64,000 nucleotides of DNA from Symbiodinium natans (GCA_905221605.1 CAJNDS010001191.1:115001-179000); one strand, 5' to 3'. Numbered from the stretch's first letter, positions 22,101 to 31,761 are shown. The notes: generated by a model not told the origin, from the letters alone. A program made the numbers and translations.

Positions 22101-22668
22101 CGGGGGTTCTTGTAACCCTACTTCGATCTATACCCATAGAGTAATCTTAATCCGCTTGAGGCACACGCAGTGATCATCGTAGACAAGAAGGACTGCGAAC
22201 CACAAGCCGGCTTCATCCGGACCTCTCTAGTAGCCCTTTTCCTTGGGGCCGGTTCTTGGTAGAGCCTCTCGAAGACTACTTGGAGGTTCAATCAGAATTG
22301 CTTATTCTACCCATTATATCCTTATTTAGAAACCTTCCAGTATGATGTAGTCGGTCCTTGGGGCGGGTTAGGGTTTCCAGTGTTTTGCTTGGAACTACGT
22401 TTGTTTGGAAGGACTCGCAGCTGACGTCCCAAGACCTCCGCAACATCATCGTGGCCGATGATGGTTACGGCAAAAGCCCAAGATGAAGTCCAAACCCTAA
22501 ACCCTAAACCCTAGACCCTAAACCCTGAACCCGTTGATGCAGCCGAAGTGTGTAAGGCATGATTTGGCTCAGTGCGGGAGCAATGTCCTAGATGTCGCAG
22601 GTGCGAACATCCACATCCCCTCGGTTCTGATCTCCCGTGGGGACGATCCCGCACGCTTTGACTTCTTA
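20587..22668 (+). CDS. PA-domain protein gene, six exons (partial)
   Basis: Seen: exons 20587-20653 (FYGDSFLGRLVYGDSKGELH), 20976-21038 (DEDYTVPDPVEYTPEGKSYK), 21345-21401 (VSLINIVLVERGGCSFVTK), 21522-about 21545 (VKVARKKH), 22421-22475 (LTSQDLRNIIVADDGYGK) and 22601-22668 (ANIHIPSVLISRGDDPARFD). All have AG acceptors; four donors read as GC. Most join in phase 0, and exons five and six join through a split Ser codon. Joined, they follow the protease-associated domain: small strands and a Cys, then IVLVERGGCSF, KVxxA, IIVADD and the closing IPSVLIS. Family knowledge: PA domains occur in vacuolar sorting receptors, PA-TM-RING proteins and some peptidases, usually lumenal, for ligand binding. 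No catalytic or membrane part was assigned, so the subtype is open. Introns 1 and 2 contain arrays (20693-20795; 21060-21275). The fourth exon's end is uncertain. Confidence 0.65.
21060..21275. repeat. TTTAGGG array inside a PA-gene intron
   Basis: About 30 almost perfect TTTAGGG units with one short deletion near 21172. It fills most of the 306-base interval between two exons of the PA-domain gene. Confidence 0.95.
21768..21945. repeat. TTTAGGC variant array
   Basis: Starts as TTTAGGG/TTTGGGG, then about sixteen TTTAGGC units and five TGTAGGC units. Each variant is locally homogeneous. It lies within the PA-gene interval between exons four and five. Confidence 0.95.
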
Positions 22669-22670
22669 GT

Positions 22671-22771
22671 TTGGGATGTTCCCCCTTATACTAACAGTCC
22701 TTAATAGGGATTACAATAGTGGGGAATATAATCCCGATTAAGGACTGCTAGTATAAGGGGGAACATCCCAG
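22671..22771. mobile_element. Family A MITE with 8-bp target duplication, candidate intron
   Basis: The 101-bp palindromic element begins TTGGGATGTTCCCCCTTATA and ends TATAAGGGGGAACATCCCAG. Direct 8-bp copies of TTCTTAGT flank it (22663-22670, 22772-22779). The GT of the left duplication and the AG at the right end would make a 103-base GT-AG intron (22669-22771) at the end of the last PA exon. The downstream frame stays open (FLVSVRVCADLACTEGTG) to a stop at about 22878. Confidence 0.8.
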
Positions 22772-22944
22772 TTCTTAGTGTCTGTGCGTGTGTGTGCCGA
22801 TCTCGCATGCACCGAAGGCACCGGAGTTCTGACTCGTGTGTTGGGAGTCTTCCTCATCCCCACCTACGAGCCATAGCGGTTACACCCCACAAGTCCCGAA
22901 GTTTAAGGCAACTTCGTCTTCAGGTTCTCAGGGAAACCCTAAGC

Positions 22945-23035
22945 TTGGGATGTTCTAACAGCCCTTCATGGGGATTAAAATTGGGGGAACTATAATCCCT
23001 ACTAAGGACTGCTAGTATAAGGTGGAACATCCCAA
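22945..23035. mobile_element. Family A MITE
   Basis: TTGGGATGTTC... to ...GTGGAACATCCCAA, 91 bp with palindromic ends. It is less than 200 bp from the previous copy, and no clear target duplication remains. Confidence 0.75.
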
Positions 23036-23106
23036 CCCAAAACCCTAAACCCTAAAAACCCCAAACCCTAAAACCCCAAAACCTTAAACGGGTTGACGGC
23101 TTGCAG

Positions 23107-23214
23107 CATCTGGGCCCCTGGAAGCTGCGGATGGAGGGGGCTCCTCATCCTGCGAACCTGGCGCTGCCTAGAGCCAACATCCGTGACATTGTGGCTCCCG
23201 TCACGCACGCGCAA
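23107..23214 (+). CDS. Exon-like segment, product unknown
   Basis: TTGCAG acceptor and CAA|GTATAC donor enclose 36 codons, phase 0 at both ends (HLGPWKLRMEGAPHPANLAL...). It follows the PA gene on the same strand and could be a later exon of it, but the family does not help to decide. Confidence 0.5.
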
Positions 23215-23671
23215 GTATACCTAGGCCTTGTTTCATGGACTTTCCCTTAGCCCTAAACCCTAAACCCTAAACCCTAAACCCTAAACGCCTGAGCCCTGGA
23301 ACCCTTGAAACCCGAAACCCTTGGGCTTCTGCCCCTGAAGCCTGAGCTGAGTCGAAGAAGCCCTCGCGGGCTTTAAGCCCCAAGCTGTTCATTGCCTCCG
23401 ATTGGATATTAGCATGTTAAAATGTTAAAATTATGTATCATGTGAAGTTAGAATATTAGTATGTTGCGAGTGTATTGGTGTAGGCTTCGAATGTTCGGTT
23501 ACTGTTGCATTAATATCTTATATCTCCTGTTGGGCTCATTCTATGAGTATATCCAGGTGTCCATGTGTAAGTATTTGATTGTTATACTAGTTTTCGGGTT
23601 TGCAACAGGACCGTAAGTGCGCCCTGAATAGCCTCTGCAGCGGAGCCTGTTCAAATTAGAGCTCGCGGCAG

Positions 23672-23779
23672 CCATGTCGGATCAGAGTATAGCCCTCACT
23701 TTGGCAGGCGCTGGCGGGAAGAGCTTCAAGTTTGCTTTGGGGGGTTTGGCGCGCACCGAGACCCCCCAGCAGTTCTCAA
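23672..23779 (+). CDS. Possible first exon, product unknown
   Basis: An ATG at 23674 opens MSDQSIALTLAGAGGKSFKF and continues through a Thr/Gln-rich stretch to CTCAA|GATACC (GA donor). A GGCAG lies just before, so this may instead be internal. The 300 bases upstream are array-free and AT-richer. Not assigned to a family. Confidence 0.45.
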
Positions 23780-24496
23780 GATACCCTAAATTTATTCAAT
23801 TTATTCCTCCCCTCCCCCTCCCCCCCCAATACTAGGTTCCCGTTCCCCTTAAGCATTTGTGACAATTTGTGAGCTGCACCCTCTGGTCGTCAGGCGTGCA
23901 AGTCTCGCGATTATTGCAAGACGGCCCGGAGGCGCATCTCTGACTTGGCTGCAGTTCCGGTTCAAGCCTCCGGCTCCCTTCATCTCCACCTCCACTGAGA
24001 TGCGTACCCTAAGCCCTAAACCCTCACACCCTCTACTTGCGATCATGGACCCTAAGAATCTGAGCTTTTGGAGACGTTCGTCCCATGAGGAAGACGCCCC
24101 CCCCGCCCCCCCCCCACCCCGGAGGGTTTAGGGATTACCTTGGGCCTCAGGAAAATTGAGGATCTCTTCATACTGTAGGGAGTTGAGGAATTTTGTGCCC
24201 TCTAACAACGGGGAAGCATCTACTTCCCAGAATTCCCTCAAAAGAGCTAGTCAGGAACAAAAGTCTTTAGTGCAAATGCGCCTTTTGCTTTTTTCCGATG
24301 TCAGGAACTTGCAGAGCCTTCACAAGTACATCCCTAAACCCTGAACCCTAAACACGTATCACCCTACGTTTCCTAAACCTTAAACCCTATAAACCCTAGA
24401 CCCTAAACCATATAACCCTATAACCCCTATCATTCCCCTAATTCCCACAATCCCTATAAATCCTATAAACCCTGAAACCCTATAAACCCTACACAG

Positions 24497-24610
24497 AAGT
24501 TCCGGTTCTCAGAGTTCGGTCGTGGCCAGGTCGGCGTCCTGCGAGCCATGTCTTTCCCTCACAGCCACGACTTCTCCGAGGGCCCGCCGCCGGCGGAGCT
24601 GGTTGAGGAG
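24497..24610 (+). CDS. Exon-like segment, product unknown
   Basis: ACACAG acceptor and GAGGAG|GCCCAA (GC) donor enclose 38 codons, phase 0 at both ends: KFRFSEFGRGQVGVLRAMSF then a Pro/Glu-rich tail. Arrays lie on both sides (24330-24495 mixed; 24680-24755). No family is recognised. Confidence 0.55.
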
Positions 24611-24985
24611 GCCCAAGGGGAGGGATTCCCAATCTCCGGGACCTGTATCATCTGCTGTGCATTTTAGCCAGTAGGGTATATGGCGATTTCGGGTTTAAGG
24701 TTTGGGGTTTAGGGTTTGGGGTTGGGGTTTGGGGGGGTGTGGGGTTTAGGCAGGGTAATACCGGGTGAGACGTAGGTGGGCCAAAAGTAGGGAAATGTCG
24801 GTGAGACCTGGATGACAAGCTTGCAAGCTCCCCCTTTTGGCCCGTTGTAGGCGAAATCCCACAGACACTTGAATTCTGAAGAACCTAAACCCTAAACCCG
24901 AACATCCTAAAACCCTAAAACCCTGAACCCCTAAAACCATAAACCCTAAACCCTAAAACCCTAAACTCTAAAGCCTTCGGGCCAG

Positions 24986-25051
24986 GTGCGACAGCTGCGC
25001 TGCCCGGTGGGGGTTTGCCTGGTCGCTTTCCTTCTCTGCGTGCTGGGCCAG
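24986..25051 (+). CDS. Membrane-helix exon, product unknown
   Basis: GGCCAG acceptor, GGCCAG|GCAAGG donor, 22 codons in phase 0. The frame is VRQLRCPVGVCLVAFLLCVL plus GQ, a single hydrophobic helix with a basic N-side. Arrays flank it on both sides (24880-24975; 25070-25540). Confidence 0.55.
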
Positions 25052-25069
25052 GCAAGGGTTTCGGGATCG

Positions 25070-25540
25070 GGGTTCAGGGTTTAGGGTTAGGGTTTGGGCT
25101 TTAGGGTTAGGGTAAGTTTAGGGTTTTAGGGTTTTAGGGTTTTAGGGTTTTAGGGTTTTAGGGTTTTAGGGTTTGAGGGTTTGAGGGTTTGAGGGTTTGA
25201 GGGTTTGAGGGTTTTAGGGTTTTAGGGTTTTAGGGTTTTAGGAGGGTTTTAGGGTTTTAGGGTTTTAGGGTTTTAGGGTTTTAGGGTTTTAGGGTTTTAG
25301 GGTTTTAGGGTTTTAGGGTTTTAGGGTTTTAGGGTTTTAGGGTTTTAGGGTTTTAGGGTTTTAGGGTTTTAGGTTTTTAGGGTTTTAGGGTTTTAGGGTT
25401 TTAGGGTTTTAGGGTTTTAGGGTTTTAGGGTTTTAGGGTTTTAGGGTTTTAGGGTTTTAGGGTTTTAGGGTTTTAGGGTTTTAGGGTTTTAGGGTTTTAG
25501 GGTTTTAGGGTTTTGGGTTTGGGGCTTGGGGTCTAGGGTT
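25070..25540. repeat. TTTTAGGG variant array
   Basis: About 450 bases, mostly an 8-base TTTTAGGG unit with an inner run of GGGTTTGA units (about 25165-25215). It is the longest variant array in the window and strikingly homogeneous compared with the mixed array at 9306-9770. Confidence 0.95.
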
Positions 25541-25603
25541 TATGTTTAGGGTTTTCGATGTCCGAAACCCTAAACCACCCGATTGTGTTTATACGCTGCA
25601 CAG

Positions 25604-25650
25604 AGCACAGGGTTTGATGCGCTGTCGGCCTGGCTGCACCTTTTGCAAAC
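25604..25650 (+). CDS. Short exon-like segment, product unknown
   Basis: CTGCACAG acceptor, then STGFDALSAWLHLL. The donor is not clear. Kept because the segment is isolated between the 25540 array end and unique sequence. Confidence 0.33.
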
Positions 25651-25808
25651 CTGAAGAACCCAAACCTACTTTTTGTTGTAGGTTTCCTAAGAATCCTTAT
25701 AGGGGGGGTTAGATTATACAGTTAACCCACAAGAAAAATGTAGGGTCTTGAGGAGGGCAATACATAGGCGTCTGAGGCCCTCGAGGCCTGGTGGCCTCCC
25801 TCCCCCCT

Positions 25809-25872
25809 CAAGTGGCATCGCTTTTTGCCGATGCGTGGGGCATCCCGTACCTCTCCAGGGAGAGCTGCGAAA
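25809..25872 (+). CDS. Exon-like segment, product unknown
   Basis: The open frame QVASLFADAWGIPYLSRESC ends at GAAA|GTTAGG directly before an array (25875-25925). The GIPYL stretch recalls small GTPase G5 surroundings, but this is too weak to name. Confidence 0.4.
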
Positions 25873-25974
25873 GTTAGGGTTTAGGGTTTAGGGTTTAGGG
25901 TTTAGGGTTTAGGGTTTAAGGTTTGGGGAAGCGCCGGACACATAGCATCCCACAGGCCAGGGCTCTGATCTACG

Positions 25975-26137
25975 GGTCGTTTCATGGGCCCTGAGGGTTC
26001 CTTACCTGTTTTAAAGGGGGTCTGAAGTATGGGCCCTTGGTCGGTTTAGGGTTTAGGGTTCAGGGTTTAGGGTTTAGGGTATATAAGGGATTTCCTTTCA
26101 AGGGCTCATAGGAAGGGACCATGTAACTATCCTAAGG
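25975..26137. mobile_element. Family D element carrying a telomere-like array
   Basis: The left part (CATGGGCCCTGAGGGTTCCT) and right part (AGGGACCATGTAACTATCC) match the family D copy at 10425-10552. A TTTAGGG array (26041-26082) is inserted in the middle, before GTATATAAGGGATTTCC. Confidence 0.65.
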
Positions 26138-26859
26138 GTTTAGGCGGACCGATTCTCCTGGACCTACAGATCCGGAACCCTTTCGGGTCTTAAGCCAGAA
26201 AGGCATGGTGCGCCGTGGCGCCTTGGCTGAGACGCTTTAGGGTTAGTAGGTTTTAAATTGGTCAGTCATGAAGATGTCAGGAGCTGACACCCCAAAAGAC
26301 AGGTCGCGGTCTCAAGTCACGCCAGACGAGAGGTTTCAGGGGTGACTTTGCTGGTATTGGGGCGGGGCAGGGGGGGGGGGGGGGGCGAGATGGCTTGTCT
26401 GAGTCTGACGGGCACGGGTCTGACGAGTCTGACGAGGTCGGAGTTGAGAGACTTTAGACGCTTTAAACGATGAAATGGCAGGACACCCGAAGCCCGAACC
26501 TGTCAAACCCTCACCTTCGTAAACAAATTCGATGGGGGGCCTTGTGATTGCTAAACCCTAAACCCTAAACCCTCAACCCTAAACCCTCAACCCTAAACCC
26601 TAAACCCTAAAAGACCCCCCCCCCCCAAACACCCAAAAGGAAGGGCACAATCAAGGGTCCTCAGCATCGGCTGGGGCATCATAGGATGCATTTGAATATA
26701 ACCTGCTTCTCATGGAATCGGGTTTAGGGTTTACGGTTTAAAGTTTAGGGTTTAGGGTTTAGGGTTCAGGGTTTAGGGTTCAGGGTTTAGGGTTTTGGGC
26801 TTAGGGTCCAGAATGAACGGCCCCAGTTCTGCAATGGTTTGGAGCCCTGCACCCTAAGC

Positions 26860-26935
26860 TTCAGCCAAGGATGGTTGGAACGTGTATGGCGCAGGCCTGG
26901 TGCTGACTTGCCAAGGATGTTGTGGTTCTTGGAAA
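26860..26935 (+). CDS. Exon-like segment, product unknown
   Basis: The open frame FSQGWLERVWRRPGADLPRM plus LWFLE ends at GAAA|GTTCAG just before the 26944-27015 array. The Trp-rich amphipathic composition is protein-like. Confidence 0.42.
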
Positions 26936-27069
26936 GTTCAGGGGGGTTTAGGGTTTAGGGTTTAGGGTTTAGGGTTTAGGGTTTAGGGTTTAGGGTTTAG
27001 GGTTAGGGTTTAGGGGTACTGTAGTTTACAAGCATAGACTTCTAAGAACCCCCGCCATCCACCGGACAG

Positions 27070-27124
27070 GGAGGGCATGTTGGATGTGCGCCGCGAGGTC
27101 TGCGCGCTTGGCCTGGCGTGTGGG
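27070..27124 (+). CDS. Exon-like segment, product unknown
   Basis: GGACAG|G acceptor, then REGMLDVRREVCALGLACG-like codons, ending at GGG|GAATTA (GA donor). No family is recognised. Confidence 0.42.
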
Positions 27125-27681
27125 GAATTACAAAACCCAACCAGATTGCAGCCCTAAACCTTAAACCCTAAACCCCAAACCCTCAAACGAGCTTAAGTTC
27201 CTAGCCCATCTGATTGCGTCGCCGTTGGACACCCGGCCACCAGCAGGTGCTGTTTGTCAAGCGTTGCGTGGCGACAAGAGCAAAAGGAGTCGGCGCTACA
27301 GGAACTCGTCTTCAGGTTTGAAAAAGTTTCCGCCGTGATGTCGGGTGTTGGTTTCAGAGCTTGGAAAGACTTGCGGGGGTTAGTCTGCAAGTAGCTGCAG
27401 AGGGAGATGAGGTCCGTAATTAGGACTGGCAGCTGGGCGTTGATCCATCACTTTCCTTCATGAGCAAGATAGCCTCCGGGCAGCAACCTTTTTGCCGCCA
27501 AGCCCTAAGACCTCGTCCCCCGTGAACTCAGGACAGTCTTCAGAACTGCTTGTAGGGTTTAGGGTTTAGGGTTTAGGGTTTAGGGTTTAAGGGTTTAAGG
27601 GTTTAAGGGTTTAGGGTTTAGGGTAAGATGAAAGCCGTCCACTTCCCATAGGAGAACCTCCAAGTTGAACATGTGCTGCAG

Positions 27682-27758
27682 GTGCAGACATCCCGGCGCA
27701 ATGCAGGGCGATGAAGTACTGGCTCAGCGCCTACCTCGCAACCTGGCGCTGTATTCCG
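27682..27758 (+). CDS. Exon-like segment, product unknown
   Basis: GCTGCAG|GT acceptor and CCG|GTCTTA donor. The frame reads ADIPAQCRAMKYWLSAYLAT plus WRCIP. Good splice context on both sides; a TTAGGGG-type array follows at 27765. Not assigned to a family. Confidence 0.5.
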
Positions 27759-27890
27759 GTCTTAGGGCTTTAGGGCTCTAGGGGTTTAGGGGTTTAGGGA
27801 CTTAGGGGTTTAGGGGTTCAGGGAGTTAGGGGTTTAGGTGTCTAGCTGTTTAGGGGTTTAGGGGTTCAGGGTGTGTGAACTCCTTCGGCT

Positions 27891-27963
27891 GCATGGAGGT
27901 TCATGGGCACTTCGAACTGGGCTTCGAAATTTTGGGGTTCTGACAACTACCGATGAGCCTCCA
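27891..27963. mobile_element. Family C element, degraded
   Basis: GGAGGTTCATGGGCACTTCG at the left and CTACCGATGAGCCTCCA at the right are inverted, imperfect ends around about 35 bases. Confidence 0.6.
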
Positions 27964-28516
27964 CTCTGCACTTCAAGCTCAACATAGAACCGAGAAAGAG
28001 GGCTTAGGGTTTAGGGTTTAGGGCTTAGGGCCCACATGTACCTTAATGAAACAGAGTAATTATGGGGCCAATGGCCTGCACCCTTCTCTGGGAGGCTTCG
28101 GAACACCAAGGGATGACCTCCTGCGTCTTCCGGAAGTACTTTGTCCGCCTTCTCTTCTAGTAATATAGATATAAAAATAAATAAATAAATAAATATATAT
28201 ATATATATATATAATGTATACATATGCATATACATACGTATATGCCCGCACAAGCACCTATCCGATAGCATGTCTACTCAGCCGTAAGATACACAATACA
28301 ATCATCGAAGAAGCTCGTACTTCATCGAAAGCCCACCAGTTGAGCATCCGGAAACCCTAAGCCCTAAACCCCAAACCCCAAACCCTAAACCCTAAACCCT
28401 ACACCCTAAAGCCTAAACCCTAAACCCTAAACCCTAAACCCTAAGCCCTAAGCCCTAAACCTCGGAGTCCTGAAGCCTGGACCCGAAACACCCCTGGTGT
28501 CCTCATGCGGGTTCAG

Positions 28517-28630
28517 GCCTCCACCTTGCTGCCCTTAACGACCTCCATGGCCCTGGCGCTGCCACTGGGCGTGCTGGCGATGGCTACGGGCACCGTGGTG
28601 CGTGCCTGGACCTTCAAGGGGCGCCTGTAA
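28517..28630 (+). CDS. Membrane-protein exon with stop, product unknown
   Basis: GGTTCAG acceptor, 37 codons and TAA. The frame includes TSMALALPLGVLAMATGTVV, a membrane helix followed by a basic end (RAWTFKGRL). It could be a terminal exon, or could end at TTCAAG before GGGC. Arrays lie at 28353-28462 and 28645-28735. Confidence 0.55.
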   Translation, partial: ASTLLPLTTSMALALPLGVLAMATGTVVRAWTFKGRL

Positions 28631-29149
28631 ACCTTTTTGGGGTGTAGGGTTTAGGGTTTAGGGTTTAGGGTTTAGGGTCTAGGGTCTAGGGTTTAGGGTT
28701 GAGGGCTTGGGGTTTGGGGTTTGGGGTTAGAGGGTTTTCGGCCCTAAATTCAACGCATGGCCTGGCCACCGAGCACAGCACTCCGATGCCGTATTTTGTT
28801 CGACTAAGACGGTCTAAACCAATGCAGGTATAAGAAGCCCTTAGAAGTTTCCCCTGAGTAATCGGATCTATTTTACACCCTTTAAATCAAATTCCCAAAC
28901 CGAAACCCTGAACCCGAAACCTTAAACCCTGTACAAGACATGTTGGCTCGACCAGCATCGCAAGCCAAGCAACGGCTGCAGGTGCAGTAGCACCTGCCAG
29001 TTGCGAGGACGAGGCCGGGGGAGGGTCCAGGGTCCTGCAAGGTCTCCTACACCCTAAACCCTAGCCCTAAACCCTAAACCCTAAACAATAAACCCTAAAC
29101 CCTAAACTCTAGCCCTAAACCTTAAAGCCTCACAATTCCACAGTTGCAG

Positions 29150-29207
29150 AAGTTCACCCCGAAGTTCTGCCCTGGAGGCATCTGCCCTATGGCACTTCAT
29201 AGACGAA
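29150..29207 (+). CDS. Exon-like segment, product unknown
   Basis: GTTGCAG acceptor, then KFTPKFCPGGICPMALHRR, ending near GAA|GTTGGT. The Cys/Pro/Gly content is unlike the arrays around it. Confidence 0.43.
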
Positions 29208-29229
29208 GTTGGTGTCACGGGCCTGGTAT

Positions 29230-29400
29230 CTTGGTAGCTAAGTGGTACGCTTTTTACCTGTTTTTTGTTTCAAGGTTCCCCTAGGGTTTCAGGGTTTAGG
29301 TTTCAGGGTTTAGGGTTCAGGGTTCAGGGTTTAGGGTTTAGGGTTTAGGGTACACCCGAAAAAGGGTACCCTTACTGTAGCATGGTTACTGGCTGCCAAG
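29230..29400. mobile_element. Family F element carrying a telomere-like array
   Basis: The ends CTTGGTAGCTAAGTGGTACG and TGGTTACTGGCTGCCAAG are imperfect inverted copies, with a 4-bp GTAT duplication on both sides (29226-29229, 29401-29404). It is 171 bp because a TTTAGGG/TTCAGGG array (about 29287-29352) sits inside. The array-free sister at 44187-44284 is 98 bp. Confidence 0.8.
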
Positions 29401-29681
29401 GTATGTTTGCTCGGAGTCACTTGGCCGTCCTTGTGCGCCCATTCCCAGCTTGGCTACTAGAGGTGTTCCAAGTAGGCTCTCGGGATATTTTGCATCTTCC
29501 CTTTCTGGGTTTAAGACTTTAAGAGGATCATGTTCAGGAATATGCCCTGCGCCCTAGCCCCTCAACCCTTGAAAAGCTTCGAGAAAGTATGTTTCGGAGG
29601 GTTTGCAAGGCCAACCCAGCTTGGTTTGATTGTCGCTTGTAGACCCATGGATGCCGAATGATTAGCGGATCTCAAAGCCTC

Positions 29682-29881
29682 GGTAGGCTCTTGGGACATT
29701 TTCTGTTTTGCCTTATTGAGGTTAAGAGGATCATATGGGAGGGTTTCCGAAGTTTGGGGTACCTTATTGGGGTCCTTACGATACAGTAATCCTACTATTT
29801 GGGGACTATATTTGGGGTCCCTTATTTTCGTAAACTCCCATATTCCGGAATATGTTTCAGAGGGTTTTAAGGGCCATCCTA
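29682..29881. mobile_element. Family B element with a nested family E element
   Basis: Family B starts GGTAGGCTCTTGGGACATTT, breaks after AAGAGGATCAT at about 29735, and resumes at ATTCCGGAATATGTTTCAGA to end GGCCATCCTAG. The inserted 29735-29845 segment matches family E (17170-17287). A truncated family B copy also lies at 29471-29545. Confidence 0.7.
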
Positions 29882-30181
29882 GAAATTGGGGTTCAGGACC
29901 TGCTTCGGTTGGGGTTTCTTGTGGTCTTTGATTATTTTTTTGCACTGCGATCATTCGTCATAATTGATTGTGATTCTGATGATATTAATTTTGTCATAAG
30001 GTCAATACCTGAAGGCAAATCCTGATGGGGAAGCTTTTGTCTCACTAGGGCTACTAGCGCACTGGTAGGGGGGGTTATTTGTGGTTGGGGTTAAGGGATC
30101 CACGTCCACGTAGACCCTCAAACCCCTTAAACCCTCAAACCCTCAACCCCTCAACCCCTTAAATCCTAAACCCTAAGCACA

Positions 30182-30325
30182 AAGTTGACGATCATTGTGG
30201 CGCTCTGCGCGGCCACCATCTTGCCAGCGATTCGCCTCATCGACGCCCGCTGGGGCATGTCCGGATCGGCTGTGGCGGAGGCGCCCCCCCCGCACGCTGC
30301 TTTCGGGGAGTGTGGCGAGAGGTGA
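30182..30325 (+). CDS. Membrane-protein exon, product unknown
   Basis: The open frame from an ACAAAG region reads KLTIIVALCAATILPAIRLI (membrane helix), then DARWGMSGSAVAEA and on to a TGA at 30323. A GC donor at GCGGAG|GCGCCC (30280) may end the exon earlier. Not assigned to a family. Confidence 0.52.
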   Translation, partial: KLTIIVALCAATILPAIRLIDARWGMSGSAVAEAPPPHAAFGECGER

Positions 30326-31215
30326 ACAACCCTAACCCCTAAACCCTAAACCCTAAACCCTAAACCCTACACCTGGTGCTTTCTAATCACTATAAACCCT
30401 AGAAACCCCATTAAACATTATAAACCCTATATAAACCCTACTAGCCCTAGAAGCCCTAGAAACCCTACACACTCCATAAACTCTAGAATCCACATAGACC
30501 CTATATACCGTGTAAACACTATAAACCCAGTAAACCCTAAACTGGCCCTAAACCCATTGTTGCATCCATGCTCGTGATCCCGTGGCATCCGTCTGGGTTT
30601 AGGGTTTAGGGTTTAGGGTTCAGGGTTCAGGGTTCAGGGTTTAGGGTTCAGGGTTTAGGGTTTAGGGTTTAGGGCAAGGTTTCCGATGCATGTTTCTTCA
30701 GTGGTAGCCTCGCACCCCCTCTGAGGCCCTAGGCCACATTATACAGTCTCTTGGAGCTTGAAACCGCTCCAGAGCCTGAAGTACACGTGCTTAGGGTTTC
30801 GGGTTTGTAGGGTTTAGGGTTACAAGGTTACAGGGTTATAGGGTTACAGGGTTATAGGATTATAGGGTTATGGGATTATGGGGTTATAGGGTTATAGGGG
30901 TATAGGGTTATAGGGTTATAGGGTTGAGGGTTTAGGGTTTGCTGTCTTCCTGAAGGGTAATAGGGTGATAGAGTTATGGGGTTTGGGGTTTAGGGTTTAA
31001 GGCTCTCACCCCTTCAGAGCATCTACACCCTATTGCAGCAAACCCTAAACCCTAAACCCTGAAACCCAAAACCCTAAAACCCTAAACCCTAAACCCTAAA
31101 CCCTAAACCCTAAACCCTAAACCCTAAACCCTAAACCCTAAACCCTAAACCCTAAACCCTAAACCCTTTTTGGGGCTGAAGGCTCTCTCACCCCCTCCTC
31201 CCCCCCCTCCCCCTT
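30326..31215. repeat. Mixed arrays and degenerate repeats
   Basis: CCCTAAA at 30330-30370; loose CCCTATAAA-type repeats to 30545; TTTAGGG at 30596-30675; a GGGTTATA array at 30815-30930; CCCTAAA at 31040-31170. Between them only short open pieces remain (for example LYSLLELETAPEPEVHV near 30735-30790), with no firm exon. Confidence 0.75.
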
Positions 31216-31300
31216 TGTCGCGCATGCCTCGAGGTGATCGAGGCGATCCAACAGGACCCAGCTCCGGAGGTGTCTCCGGAGACGGCGCCTGGGGCCTGCG
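31216..31300 (+). CDS. Exon-like segment, product unknown
   Basis: The open frame CRACLEVIEAIQQDPAPEVS and onward ends at G|GTTTAG, where the array begins. The acceptor is not visible. The CxxC spacing near the start could suit a saposin-like or zinc-binding fold, but this is only a remark. Confidence 0.42.
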
Positions 31301-31431
31301 GTTTAGGGTTTTAGGATTTTAGGGTTTTAGGGTTTTAGGGCTTAGGGTTTCGGGTTTGGGGTTTAGGATTTGGGGTTTAGGGTTTGGGGATTGGGGTTTC
31401 GGGTTTGGGGTTTATAGGGGATGGGTCAAAG

Positions 31432-31510
31432 GCATTCCTTGTAGAAGCCGCTCAAACTGGGGACTCTTTCCGGGCTGAGGCCTGCGGTTTGCGCGGCCTT
31501 TTGCGGATTT
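31432..31510 (+). CDS. Exon-like segment, product unknown
   Basis: TCAAAG|GC acceptor, then AFLVEAAQTGDSFRAEACGL and RGLLRIW. A GC donor at GCTGAG|GCCTGC (31479) is an alternative end. Not assigned to a family. Confidence 0.47.
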
Positions 31511-31761
31511 GGTACTTCATGTTTTCGTGTGGGTTAGGGGCCCCGAACCCCCAAGCCCTTCACGGCCTATAACCCCGGACCTGAGACTGAGGGAAGGAGC
31601 TTCTGAACATTTTTTTAAAGGGGGTGGTGGGGGGAGGCGGGATCCCAGCTGCTAGAAATCCCGAGCCTGGGTTTTGGAACAGGAGGGTTCAAAGGGCTCA
31701 TAAGGGCTCAATGATTTCGGGCTTAGGGTTCAGGGTGTTTTCGGATTCCCGGAGCCCCAAG

